Of a DNA stretch of 6,284 nucleotides, positions 1 through 5,955 are shown piece by piece (the first letter of the stretch is position 1; each line of letters begins with the position of its first letter). Source of the DNA: Sulfurimonas sp. (GTDB lineage Bacteria > Campylobacterota > Campylobacteria > Campylobacterales > Sulfurimonadaceae); the NCBI GenBank assembly GCA_021157665.1, contig JAGGWE010000153.1, positions 1 to 6,284 of the forward strand, written 5' to 3'. A program made the position numbers and the translations under genes. Under the pieces are notes generated by a model that saw only the letters and a program-made list of their open reading frames with translations, was not told where the DNA came from and did not search any database.

Positions 1-252
1 GCTTATTTAGATAAAAAAGATGATTGTAAAGATTTGAAATATTTTGAACAGTTAATTAAAAAAAGAATAACTGAAAATTATGATTGTGATTATTTTATAG
101 AGGGTCATTTTCATCAAAATAAAATAATAAAATTAGATAAATTAGAGTATATAAATTTAGGTGCTTTTGCTTGCAATCAAAGATATTTTATTGTAAAATC
201 AATCAAATATAAAGAGTTTTTAGAAGAGAACAGTTTTTCTAAGGAGATATAA
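1..252 (+). CDS. Metallophosphoesterase, LpxH-like (3' end only)
   Basis: The reading frame is open from the first base, so the gene begins outside the window and only its last 83 codons are present. A TTG at 34 is in frame, but it is not a credible start because the frame continues upstream. The visible part holds a Gly-His-Phe-His-Gln motif (GHFHQ), which matches the last metal-binding GHxH motif of calcineurin-like phosphoesterases. It is followed by a strand reading YINLGAF and a closing RYFIVK strand. This layout resembles the C-terminus of UDP-2,3-diacylglucosamine diphosphatase (LpxH), which makes lipid X in lipid A synthesis at the inner face of the cytoplasmic membrane. The catalytic N-terminal motifs (DxH, GD, GNHD) are outside the window, so the exact substrate is an inference and another phosphoesterase of the family is possible. 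The stop lies 2 nt before cheV, and the last codons carry the cheV ribosome binding site, which suggests co-transcription. Confidence 0.72.
   Translation, partial: AYLDKKDDCKDLKYFEQLIKKRITENYDCDYFIEGHFHQNKIIKLDKLEYINLGAFACNQRYFIVKSIKYKEFLEENSFSKEI
241..246 (+). promoter_or_regulatory. Ribosome binding site of cheV inside the upstream gene
   Basis: AAGGAG lies 8 nt before the cheV ATG at 255. It also forms the Lys-Glu codons just before the stop of the phosphoesterase gene. It is the strongest Shine-Dalgarno match in the window and fixes the cheV start. Ribosomes finishing the upstream gene would cover it, so the two genes are probably translationally linked. Confidence 0.8.
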
Positions 253-254
253 AT

Positions 255-1193
255 ATGAATGAAAGTTCGTTAAAAGTTGGTTCTAATGAGATGGAACTTG
301 TAGATTTTCGTATATTAAATCAAGGTGAAGATGGTGTATATGAGGGTATTTATGGTATTAATGTTTCAAAAGTTAGAGAGATTATTCGTGTTCCTCATTT
401 GACAGAATTACCTGGTACACCTGATTATATAGAGGGTATTTTTGACTTAAGAAGTGTAGTTATACCAGTTGTAAATTTAGCAAAATGGATGGGAATAACT
501 TCTCCAGAGGGTTTAGAAAAAAATTTAAGAATTATTATAACAGAGTTCAATAATGTTTTAATTGGCTTTATTGTTCATGAAGCCAAAAGAATTAGAAGAA
601 TAAATTGGAGTGATATTGAACCAGCTACTTTTACAAGTGGTTCTGGAACATTAGATGGTAGTAAAATCACAGGTGTTACAAAAATAGAAAATGACAATGT
701 TCTTCTTATTTTAGATTTAGAGACCGTTGTTCAAGATTTAGGACTTTATGAACCAGATGTTGAAGCAATCCCTCATGATCTTGAGACTTTTTCTGGTTTA
801 GCACTTATTTTAGATGATAGTTCAACTGCAAGAAAAATAGTTAAAGAAGCTCTTAGTAAAATGGGCTTTCAAGTTGTAGAAGCTATTGACGGGCAAGATG
901 GTTTAGAAAAACTTGAAGATTTATATGGAATGTATGGTGATGATATTTCTAAACATTTAAAATTAATTCTTTCGGATGTAGAGATGCCAAGAATGGATGG
1001 TTTTCATTTTGCAGCAAATGTAAAAGAGGATGGAAGATTTGTTGATATTCCAATCGTTTTTAACTCATCTATAAGTGATCACTTTAGTGAAAGCAGGGGG
1101 ATGGAAGCAGGTGGTGAAGCTTATTTAGTTAAATTTGAAGCAAGCACATTTTATGATGAAGTGTCACGAGTTGTTCGTGCACATATGAAGTAG
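255..1193 (+). CDS. cheV: Chemotaxis coupling protein CheV (CheW domain plus receiver)
   Basis: This cytoplasmic scaffold protein links chemoreceptors to CheA and can itself be phosphorylated. Its 312 residues fit the family. Residues about 15-165 form a CheW-type coupling domain, with the segment IFDLRSVVIPVVNL near 62-75 matching the CheW core. Residues about 181-312 form a response-regulator receiver domain. The receiver has the acidic pair D187/D188, phospho-acceptor D241 in LSDVEMPRMDG, S271 at the Thr/Ser switch position and K293. Spacing between these (30 and 52 residues from D241) equals that of CheY. The lysine is followed by Phe instead of the usual Pro; as I recall, this is common in CheV. 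There is no DNA-binding output domain. In Helicobacter and Campylobacter, CheV proteins support adaptation or receptor control, so a similar job is inferred. The ATG at 255 has a strong AAGGAG in front. The stop codon is shared with the ribosome binding site of cheA, 10 nt ahead of it. Confidence 0.96.
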   Translation: MNESSLKVGSNEMELVDFRILNQGEDGVYEGIYGINVSKVREIIRVPHLTELPGTPDYIEGIFDLRSVVIPVVNLAKWMGITSPEGLEKNLRIIITEFNNVLIGFIVHEAKRIRRINWSDIEPATFTSGSGTLDGSKITGVTKIENDNVLLILDLETVVQDLGLYEPDVEAIPHDLETFSGLALILDDSSTARKIVKEALSKMGFQVVEAIDGQDGLEKLEDLYGMYGDDISKHLKLILSDVEMPRMDGFHFAANVKEDGRFVDIPIVFNSSISDHFSESRGMEAGGEAYLVKFEASTFYDEVSRVVRAHMK

Positions 1194-1196
1194 GAG
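1192..1196 (+). promoter_or_regulatory. Ribosome binding site of cheA overlapping the cheV stop
   Basis: AGGAG starts at the second base of the cheV TAG stop codon (TAGGAG) and ends 7 nt before the cheA ATG at 1204. The overlap supports translational coupling of CheV and CheA and confirms the chosen cheA start. Confidence 0.78.
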
Positions 1197-1203
1197 TATA
1201 AAT

Positions 1204-3570
1204 ATGGATGAATTTCAAGAGATATTACAGGACTTTTTAGTTGAGTCCTTTGAACTTGTAGAGAAGCTAGATGAAGATTTGGTTGAGTTAGAAAATACAC
1301 CAGAAGATTTAGAACTTTTAAATGGAATTTTTAGAGTTGCTCATACTGTTAAAGGTGCTTCTTCATTTTTAAACTTTGATGTTTTAACTCATTTAACACA
1401 CCATATGGAAGATGTTTTAAACAAAGCTAGACATGGAGATCTTATAATAACTCCAGATATTATGGATGTTGTTCTTGAGTCTATCGACTTAATGAAAGCA
1501 CTTCTAAACACTATCCGTGATACTAGTGCTGATGCTGGAATTGATGTTTCAGCTTGTGTTGCTAGACTTGATAAGATAAGTGGTGGTGATGGTGAAGTTG
1601 CTGCTGTTGAATCATTAGCTACTCCAGTAGAAGAAGAACCAGCAGTTGAGGAAGAATTAGATTTTGATTCTATGAGTGATGAAGATGTTGAAGCTGAGAT
1701 AGAAAGACTTCTTAATCAAAGACAAGATGAAGATAAGGCTAAAAGGGCTGCTAAGATAGCATCTGGTGAGAAAGTACCAGAGGTTCCACCAGCTCCTAGT
1801 GAAGAAGAACAAAAAGAAACTTCTTCATCTGCAACTCCACCGCCTCCACCACCACCTGCACCAGTAAAACCTGTTCCTGTTCCACCAAGTAGTGATGCAA
1901 AAGCTGCTGCTCCTGCAAAAAAAGCTCCTGCTATTGTTGAGCAAACTATTCGTGTTGATGTAAAAAGACTTGATCATTTAATGAACCTTATTGGAGAACT
2001 TGTTCTTGCTAAAAATAGACTTATTAAAATTAATGATGATGTTGAAGAGCGATATGAGGGTGAAGAGTTTTTAGAAGAGCTTAATCAAGTTGTTTCTATT
2101 GTTTCACTTGTTACAACTGACTTGCAAATCGCAGTTATGAAAACAAGAATGCTTCCAATTGGTAAAGTATTTAACAAGTTCCCTAGAATGATTCGTGATT
2201 TAACTCGTGAACTTAACAAAAAAATTGAACTTGAGATTTCTGGTGAAGAGACAGAACTTGATAAATCAATTGTTGAAGAGATTGGTGATCCTCTTGTTCA
2301 TATTATCCGTAACTCATGTGATCATGGTGTTGAGATGCCAGATATTCGTGTGGCAGCTGGTAAAAATGAGACAGGTACGATAAAACTAAAAGCTTATAAT
2401 GAAGGTAATGCTATTGTTATCCAGATTGATGATGATGGTAAAGGTCTTGATATTGATATGCTTAAAAATAAGTCTCTTGAAAAAGGTATTATAACTGAAA
2501 AAGAATCAGATACTATGAGCGATAAAGAGGCATTTGCTCTTATTTTTAAACCTGGTTTTTCAACTGCTGCCGCTGTTACAAATGTATCTGGTCGTGGTGT
2601 TGGAATGGATGTTGTAAAAACAAATATTGAAAAACTAAATGGTATTATTGATATTGATAGTGAGTTAGGAAATGGAACTTCTATTAAGTTGAAAATTCCT
2701 CTAACTCTTGCAATTATTCAAGCACTTCTTGTTGGTGTTCAAGAGGAGTATTATGCGATTCCTTTAGCTTCAGTTTTAGAGACTGTTAGAATTTCTCAAG
2801 ATGAGATTTATACAGTTGAAAATCGTTCAGTAATGAGACTTCGTGAAGAGGTTTTATCTCTTGTTCATATCGGTGATATTTTTGAAGTAGATAGAATTCT
2901 TGATGCAAATGAATATGCTTATGTTGTTGTTTTAGGACTTGGTGCTCAAAAGATTGGACTTATTGTTGATTCACTTGTTGGACAAGAAGAGATAGTTATT
3001 AAGTCTTTGGGTGATTACCTAAAAGGGATTGAAGGTATTGCTGGAGCTACTATTCGTGGTGATGGTGGTGTTACTCTTATTGTTGATGTTGTTGCACTTA
3101 TGCAGATGGCAAAAGGTGTGAAAGCCACAGTTGCTACACAAGCTCAAACAGCTCAAATTTCTCATGAAAAATTAAAAGCTAGTGATTATAAAGTTATGAT
3201 TGTTGATGATTCTAAAACAGATAGAATGATTATGAGAAAAGCTTTAGAGTCAACAGGAATTACTTTAGTTGAAGCACATGATGGACAAGAAGCACTTAAT
3301 GTTTTAAAATCAGGTGAACATAATTTTGATGCAATGTTGATTGATATTGAGATGCCTAGAATGGATGGATACTCTTTAGCGACAGAGATTAAAAAATATA
3401 ATAAATATAAAAATTTACCTCTAATTGCAGTAACATCTCGTACAGGTAAGTCTGATAGAATGAGAGGTGTTGAGTCTGGAATGGTTGAGTATATTACTAA
3501 ACCATATTCTGCTGATTATCTATCTAGTGTAGTTCAAAGAAATGTTAACTTTAAATCGGAGTTCTTATAA
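1204..3570 (+). CDS. cheA: Chemotaxis histidine kinase CheA with C-terminal receiver (CheAY)
   Basis: This is the central kinase of chemotaxis. It autophosphorylates from ATP under receptor control and passes the phosphate to receiver domains. Domains in order across 788 residues: HPt (P1), about 1-105, with phospho-histidine H47 in VAHTVKGAS; a low-complexity linker, about 125-245, rich in Glu, Ala and Pro with seven consecutive prolines at 212-218; P3 dimerisation, about 247-315; P4 ATPase, about 320-500, with N box N370/D373/H374 (HIIRNSCDHG), G1 DDDGKGL at 409-415, F box IFKPGF at 447-452, G2 GRGVGMD at 463-469 and GNGT at 489-492; CheW-like P5, about 505-640; and a receiver, about 662-785, with D668/D669, D714, T744 and K766. 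All catalytic residues are intact. I see no recognisable P2 CheY-binding domain in the linker. The fused receiver is typical of Campylobacterota; in H. pylori it is reported to act as a phosphate sink, and the same role is inferred here. The stop overlaps the cheW start by 1 nt. Confidence 0.97.
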   Translation: MDEFQEILQDFLVESFELVEKLDEDLVELENTPEDLELLNGIFRVAHTVKGASSFLNFDVLTHLTHHMEDVLNKARHGDLIITPDIMDVVLESIDLMKALLNTIRDTSADAGIDVSACVARLDKISGGDGEVAAVESLATPVEEEPAVEEELDFDSMSDEDVEAEIERLLNQRQDEDKAKRAAKIASGEKVPEVPPAPSEEEQKETSSSATPPPPPPPAPVKPVPVPPSSDAKAAAPAKKAPAIVEQTIRVDVKRLDHLMNLIGELVLAKNRLIKINDDVEERYEGEEFLEELNQVVSIVSLVTTDLQIAVMKTRMLPIGKVFNKFPRMIRDLTRELNKKIELEISGEETELDKSIVEEIGDPLVHIIRNSCDHGVEMPDIRVAAGKNETGTIKLKAYNEGNAIVIQIDDDGKGLDIDMLKNKSLEKGIITEKESDTMSDKEAFALIFKPGFSTAAAVTNVSGRGVGMDVVKTNIEKLNGIIDIDSELGNGTSIKLKIPLTLAIIQALLVGVQEEYYAIPLASVLETVRISQDEIYTVENRSVMRLREEVLSLVHIGDIFEVDRILDANEYAYVVVLGLGAQKIGLIVDSLVGQEEIVIKSLGDYLKGIEGIAGATIRGDGGVTLIVDVVALMQMAKGVKATVATQAQTAQISHEKLKASDYKVMIVDDSKTDRMIMRKALESTGITLVEAHDGQEALNVLKSGEHNFDAMLIDIEMPRMDGYSLATEIKKYNKYKNLPLIAVTSRTGKSDRMRGVESGMVEYITKPYSADYLSSVVQRNVNFKSEFL
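3558..3561 (+). promoter_or_regulatory. Ribosome binding site of cheW within cheA
   Basis: GGAG lies 8 nt before the cheW ATG and sits inside the last codons of cheA. Together with the TAATG stop/start overlap at 3568-3572, it indicates coupled translation of CheA and CheW. Confidence 0.65.
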
Positions 3571-4064
3571 TGAGTGATAAATTAAAACAAATTATTAATA
3601 AACAGGCTGAGCAACAAGATGTTGGACTAGATCAATCAAATGATATAGTGCAGTTAGTTGGATTTATCATAGGTGAAGAAGAATATGCAGTACCAATTTT
3701 AACTATTCAAGAGATTATTAAACCGATTCCATGGACAAGAGTTCCTCAAACTCCTCCATATGTTCTTGGTGTATTTAATCTTCGTGGTTCTGTAATTCCT
3801 TTGATTGATTTAAGAGTTAAGTTTGGATTAGGTGCTAAAAATCATAATGATGAAACAAGATTTTTTGTATTAAAACAAGATGATGAAGTTGCTGGTTTTG
3901 TGATTGATAGGTTAACTGCAGCTATTAGACTTAAAAAAACAGATATAGGACCACCACCTGATACTATCGCATCTGCTGAGAGTATGATAGATGGTGTTGG
4001 TAAACAAGAGGGTAAAATTTTAACAATATTAAAAGTAAATAAACTTCTTGAGAGAGATTTTTAA
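3570..4064 (+). CDS. cheW: Chemotaxis coupling protein CheW
   Basis: This cytoplasmic adaptor bridges the receptor tip and the P5 domain of CheA in the chemosensory array. Its 164 residues are the usual single-domain length. A polar N-terminal tail of about 25 residues precedes the CheW fold (about 27-162). The conserved stretch VFNLRGSVIPLIDLR is at 68-82, with the NLRG turn at 70-73 that marks CheW proteins. It is related to the first domain of CheV encoded upstream: both carry a REII/QEII helix, then a Pro-rich turn and the (N/D)LR core. The CheW copy keeps the glycine that CheV replaces with Ser67, so this is the canonical coupler. Its start overlaps the cheA stop by 1 nt (TAATG). The gene ends 8 nt before the lipid-transport genes, and I see no convincing terminator there. 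Confidence 0.96.
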   Translation: MSDKLKQIINKQAEQQDVGLDQSNDIVQLVGFIIGEEEYAVPILTIQEIIKPIPWTRVPQTPPYVLGVFNLRGSVIPLIDLRVKFGLGAKNHNDETRFFVLKQDDEVAGFVIDRLTAAIRLKKTDIGPPPDTIASAESMIDGVGKQEGKILTILKVNKLLERDF

Positions 4065-4072
4065 TATTTTTT

Positions 4073-5194
4073 ATGAATAATTATGCTCTGAGTATATCTT
4101 TCATAGATAATAAACTCCTTTTGAAATTTTCAGGGGAGTTAAGTCTTTATTCTATTACTACACTTCAAAAACAATTAAATACACAAAATATTTTAAAGAT
4201 AAAAGATATACAAATTGATTTAGAAGAGGTTTGTTTTATTGATACTGCTACAGCTATTTTTATAAATAATCTACTTATTAAATATGAAAAATTAGATATA
4301 AAAGTAAGTGTAAATTTAAACTCTAAAGATATTAAAGATACTCTTGAGTTAGTTAAAAATCAAAAATTACATTCAGATAAACTTCCATCTCCAGATAAAG
4401 AGTCATTTTTGTATTCTGTTGGTAAATATATTTATATCTATTATATTAGTTTATTGTCATTTTTAAATTTTTTAGGAAATTTATTTACTACCAAAATATA
4501 TTATTTAAAATCTATAAAAAATATTAGATTTAAAGAGATAGCCTTTGAGATAAATGAGAGTGGAGTTAAGGCTCTTCCTATTATCTCTTTAACGAGTTTT
4601 CTTATAGGCTTAGTTGTTGCATATCAGTCGTCATATCAACTAAAAATATATGGGGCAAATATATTTTTAGTTGATATGCTTGGTATCTCTATTCTTCGTG
4701 AGTTAGCACCTTTAATTACTGCTATTGTAATTGCTGGTAGAAGTGGCTCAGCATTTACTGCACAGATTGGTGCGATGAAAATTACAGAAGAGTTAGATGC
4801 GATGAGAACGATGGGATTTGATCCATATATCTTTTTAGTAATGCCTCGAATACTTGCACTTATGCTTGTAATGCCAATACTTATTTTTGTAGCAGATATG
4901 ATGGGTGTTTTGGGTGGTATGCTTGTAGCAAGTTTAGATTTACAAATAACACCAACTCTTTTTATAGATAGATTTAATGAAGTAGTAGCCCCAAAACATT
5001 TTTTTATAGGGATATTAAAAGGTCCATTTTTCGCATTTTTAATTGCTACTATTGGTATTTATAGAGGTTTAATGGTTAAAAATGATACACAAAGTATAGG
5101 TTTTAATACAACAAAAAGTGTAGTTGAATCAATTTTTGCAGTGATTATTTGTGATGCAATTTTTTCAATAGTATTTACAAATTTGGGGATATAA
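4073..5194 (+). CDS. mlaE: MlaE-family phospholipid ABC permease with N-terminal STAS (MlaB-like) domain
   Basis: This is the inner-membrane permease of an Mla-type system that moves phospholipids between the inner and outer membranes. The 373 residues exceed the roughly 260 of E. coli MlaE because of an N-terminal STAS domain (about 1-95). That domain has FIDTAT at 55-60, resembling the Asp-Thr motif of MlaB, so the regulatory subunit appears fused in cis. A hydrophobic, Tyr-rich region (about 115-140) looks like the membrane-surface helix before the permease. Further hydrophobic segments lie near 166-186, 208-222, 255-287, 310-329 and 349-371. Family hallmarks are LRELAPLITA at 208-217, AGRSGSAFTAQIGAMKITEE at 221-240 and LDAMRTMGFDP at 241-251, the likely coupling region that contacts the ATPase. 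The ATG at 4073 keeps the first STAS strand. It has no good Shine-Dalgarno, only GAGAGA about 17 nt upstream, so translation may rely on re-initiation after cheW. The stop overlaps mlaF by 1 nt. Confidence 0.93.
   Translation: MNNYALSISFIDNKLLLKFSGELSLYSITTLQKQLNTQNILKIKDIQIDLEEVCFIDTATAIFINNLLIKYEKLDIKVSVNLNSKDIKDTLELVKNQKLHSDKLPSPDKESFLYSVGKYIYIYYISLLSFLNFLGNLFTTKIYYLKSIKNIRFKEIAFEINESGVKALPIISLTSFLIGLVVAYQSSYQLKIYGANIFLVDMLGISILRELAPLITAIVIAGRSGSAFTAQIGAMKITEELDAMRTMGFDPYIFLVMPRILALMLVMPILIFVADMMGVLGGMLVASLDLQITPTLFIDRFNEVVAPKHFFIGILKGPFFAFLIATIGIYRGLMVKNDTQSIGFNTTKSVVESIFAVIICDAIFSIVFTNLGI
5185..5188 (+). promoter_or_regulatory. Ribosome binding site of mlaF within mlaE
   Basis: GGGG, in the context TTGGGGAT, is 5 nt before the mlaF ATG. 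It lies in the last codons of mlaE, next to the TAATG overlap at 5192-5196. A similar GGGGAT precedes mlaD. Confidence 0.55.
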
Positions 5195-5931
5195 TGGATA
5201 AAGTTATTGAAGTTAAAGATGTAAAAACTGTTTTTGGTACAAGAGTTGTACATGATGGATTAAACCTTTGTGTAAATCGTGGTGAAATTTATGGCTTACT
5301 AGGACCGAGTGGGTGTGGTAAAACAACTTTACTTCGTGAGATAGTGATGCTTCAAGAGTTTCATGGTGGTAGTATTAAAATTTTAGGAGATGAGTTAAAT
5401 GGAATTTCCCATTCAAAGGCACAAAAATTAAGAAGAGAATGGGGTGTTTTATTTCAAGCTGGTGCACTGTTTTCTTCACTTACAATCGCTCAAAATATTG
5501 CACTACCCTTAGTTGAATATAGTGATTTATCTCAAAAAATGATAAATGAAATTGTTGAATTTAAGATAAATTTAGTTGGACTAAAATCAGCAGATGCGAA
5601 TTTATATCCATCTCAAATCAGTGGTGGTATGAAGAAAAAATCAGGATTGGCTCGAGCACTTGCAATGGATCCAAAGCTTCTGTTTCTTGATGAACCAACA
5701 AGTGGGCTTGACCCTATTTCAGCGAGAGATTTCGATAGTTTGATTTTAAAACTTCGTGATTTACTGGGGCTGACAATTGTAATGGTTTCACATGATTTAC
5801 AATCAATTTATGATACACTTGACCGTATAGCAATTATTGACAATAAAAAAATAGCATTTGAAGGAACTTTAGATGAAGTTGCTTCAGCCAAAAGTGAATT
5901 TATACAAACATTTTTTTCAGATTTAAAATAA
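5194..5931 (+). CDS. mlaF: MlaF-family phospholipid ABC transporter ATPase
   Basis: This cytoplasmic ATPase subunit powers the MlaE permease. All nucleotide-binding motifs are present in its 245 residues: Walker A GPSGCGKTT at 37-45, Q-loop Q88 (LFQAGALF), signature ISGGMKKK at 142-149, Walker B LLFLDEP at 162-168 with catalytic E167, D-loop SGLDP at 170-174 and switch H200. The signature with Met after SGG (SGGMKKK, compared with SGGMARR in E. coli MlaF) and the FQAGALF Q-loop place it in the Mla/Mkl-type ATPases and not among general importers. The protein ends soon after the TFFSDLK segment. It is shorter than E. coli MlaF (about 269 residues from memory), which carries a C-terminal extension involved in dimerisation near MlaB. 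The start overlaps the mlaE stop by 1 nt (TAATG) and GGGG lies 5 nt upstream. mlaD follows after 24 nt, completing an mlaE-mlaF-mlaD order. Confidence 0.95.
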   Translation: MDKVIEVKDVKTVFGTRVVHDGLNLCVNRGEIYGLLGPSGCGKTTLLREIVMLQEFHGGSIKILGDELNGISHSKAQKLRREWGVLFQAGALFSSLTIAQNIALPLVEYSDLSQKMINEIVEFKINLVGLKSADANLYPSQISGGMKKKSGLARALAMDPKLLFLDEPTSGLDPISARDFDSLILKLRDLLGLTIVMVSHDLQSIYDTLDRIAIIDNKKIAFEGTLDEVASAKSEFIQTFFSDLK

Positions 5932-5934
5932 GTA

Positions 5935-5946
5935 TATAATGGGGAT
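5935..5946 (+). promoter_or_regulatory. mlaD leader: GGGGAT ribosome binding site with an adjoining TATAAT
   Basis: The 24-nt spacer between mlaF and mlaD is the longest in the window. GGGGAT at 5941-5946 lies 9 nt before the mlaD ATG and is a reasonable ribosome binding site. Directly ahead of it, 5935-5940 reads TATAAT, a perfect -10 hexamer, and a run of seven T at 5911-5917 lies about 17 nt further upstream. Campylobacterota promoters often have a good -10 and T-rich upstream DNA in place of a -35. However, a start about 7 nt past the hexamer would leave the ribosome binding site out of the transcript, so a promoter is doubtful. Confidence 0.4.
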
Positions 5947-5955
5947 TTATAAAAT

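Noticed and set aside
34..36. TTG as start of a separate small protein at the left edge
   Set aside because: The frame is open to base 1 without a stop, and no ribosome binding site precedes the TTG. The sequence is the tail of a larger phosphoesterase.
517..523. Homopolymer tracts as phase-variation switches (A7 at 517-523, 1917-1923 and 2218-2224; T7 at 4999-5005 and 5911-5917; G5 at 1096-1100)
   Set aside because: Tracts are at most seven A/T or five G, typical of AT-rich genomes. They are shorter than the long G tracts known to switch in Campylobacter and Helicobacter, and all frames are intact.
963..3371. Repeat between cheV and cheA encoding EMPRMDG in both receivers
   Set aside because: The match covers only the conserved phospho-acceptor loop. 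The DNA differs at synonymous sites and flanks diverge, so it reflects domain homology and not a recent duplication or recombination repeat.
3566..3571. TATAAT at the cheA/cheW junction, and a similar one at 5190-5195
   Set aside because: Both are created by TAATG stop/start overlaps in AT-rich DNA. They overlap the start codons, so they could not serve the gene they precede.
4040..4075. Possible terminator after cheW (GAGAGAG followed by T-rich DNA)
   Set aside because: The T-rich run is present but I find no stable stem: CTTCT against GAGAG pairs poorly, and the T-run reaches the mlaE start codon.
5059..5253. Minus-strand open frame of 64 codons
   Set aside because: It lies antisense to the end of mlaE and start of mlaF, which are clearly coding on the plus strand. 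Its protein is a shadow rich in Phe, Asn and Ile with no recognisable motif.
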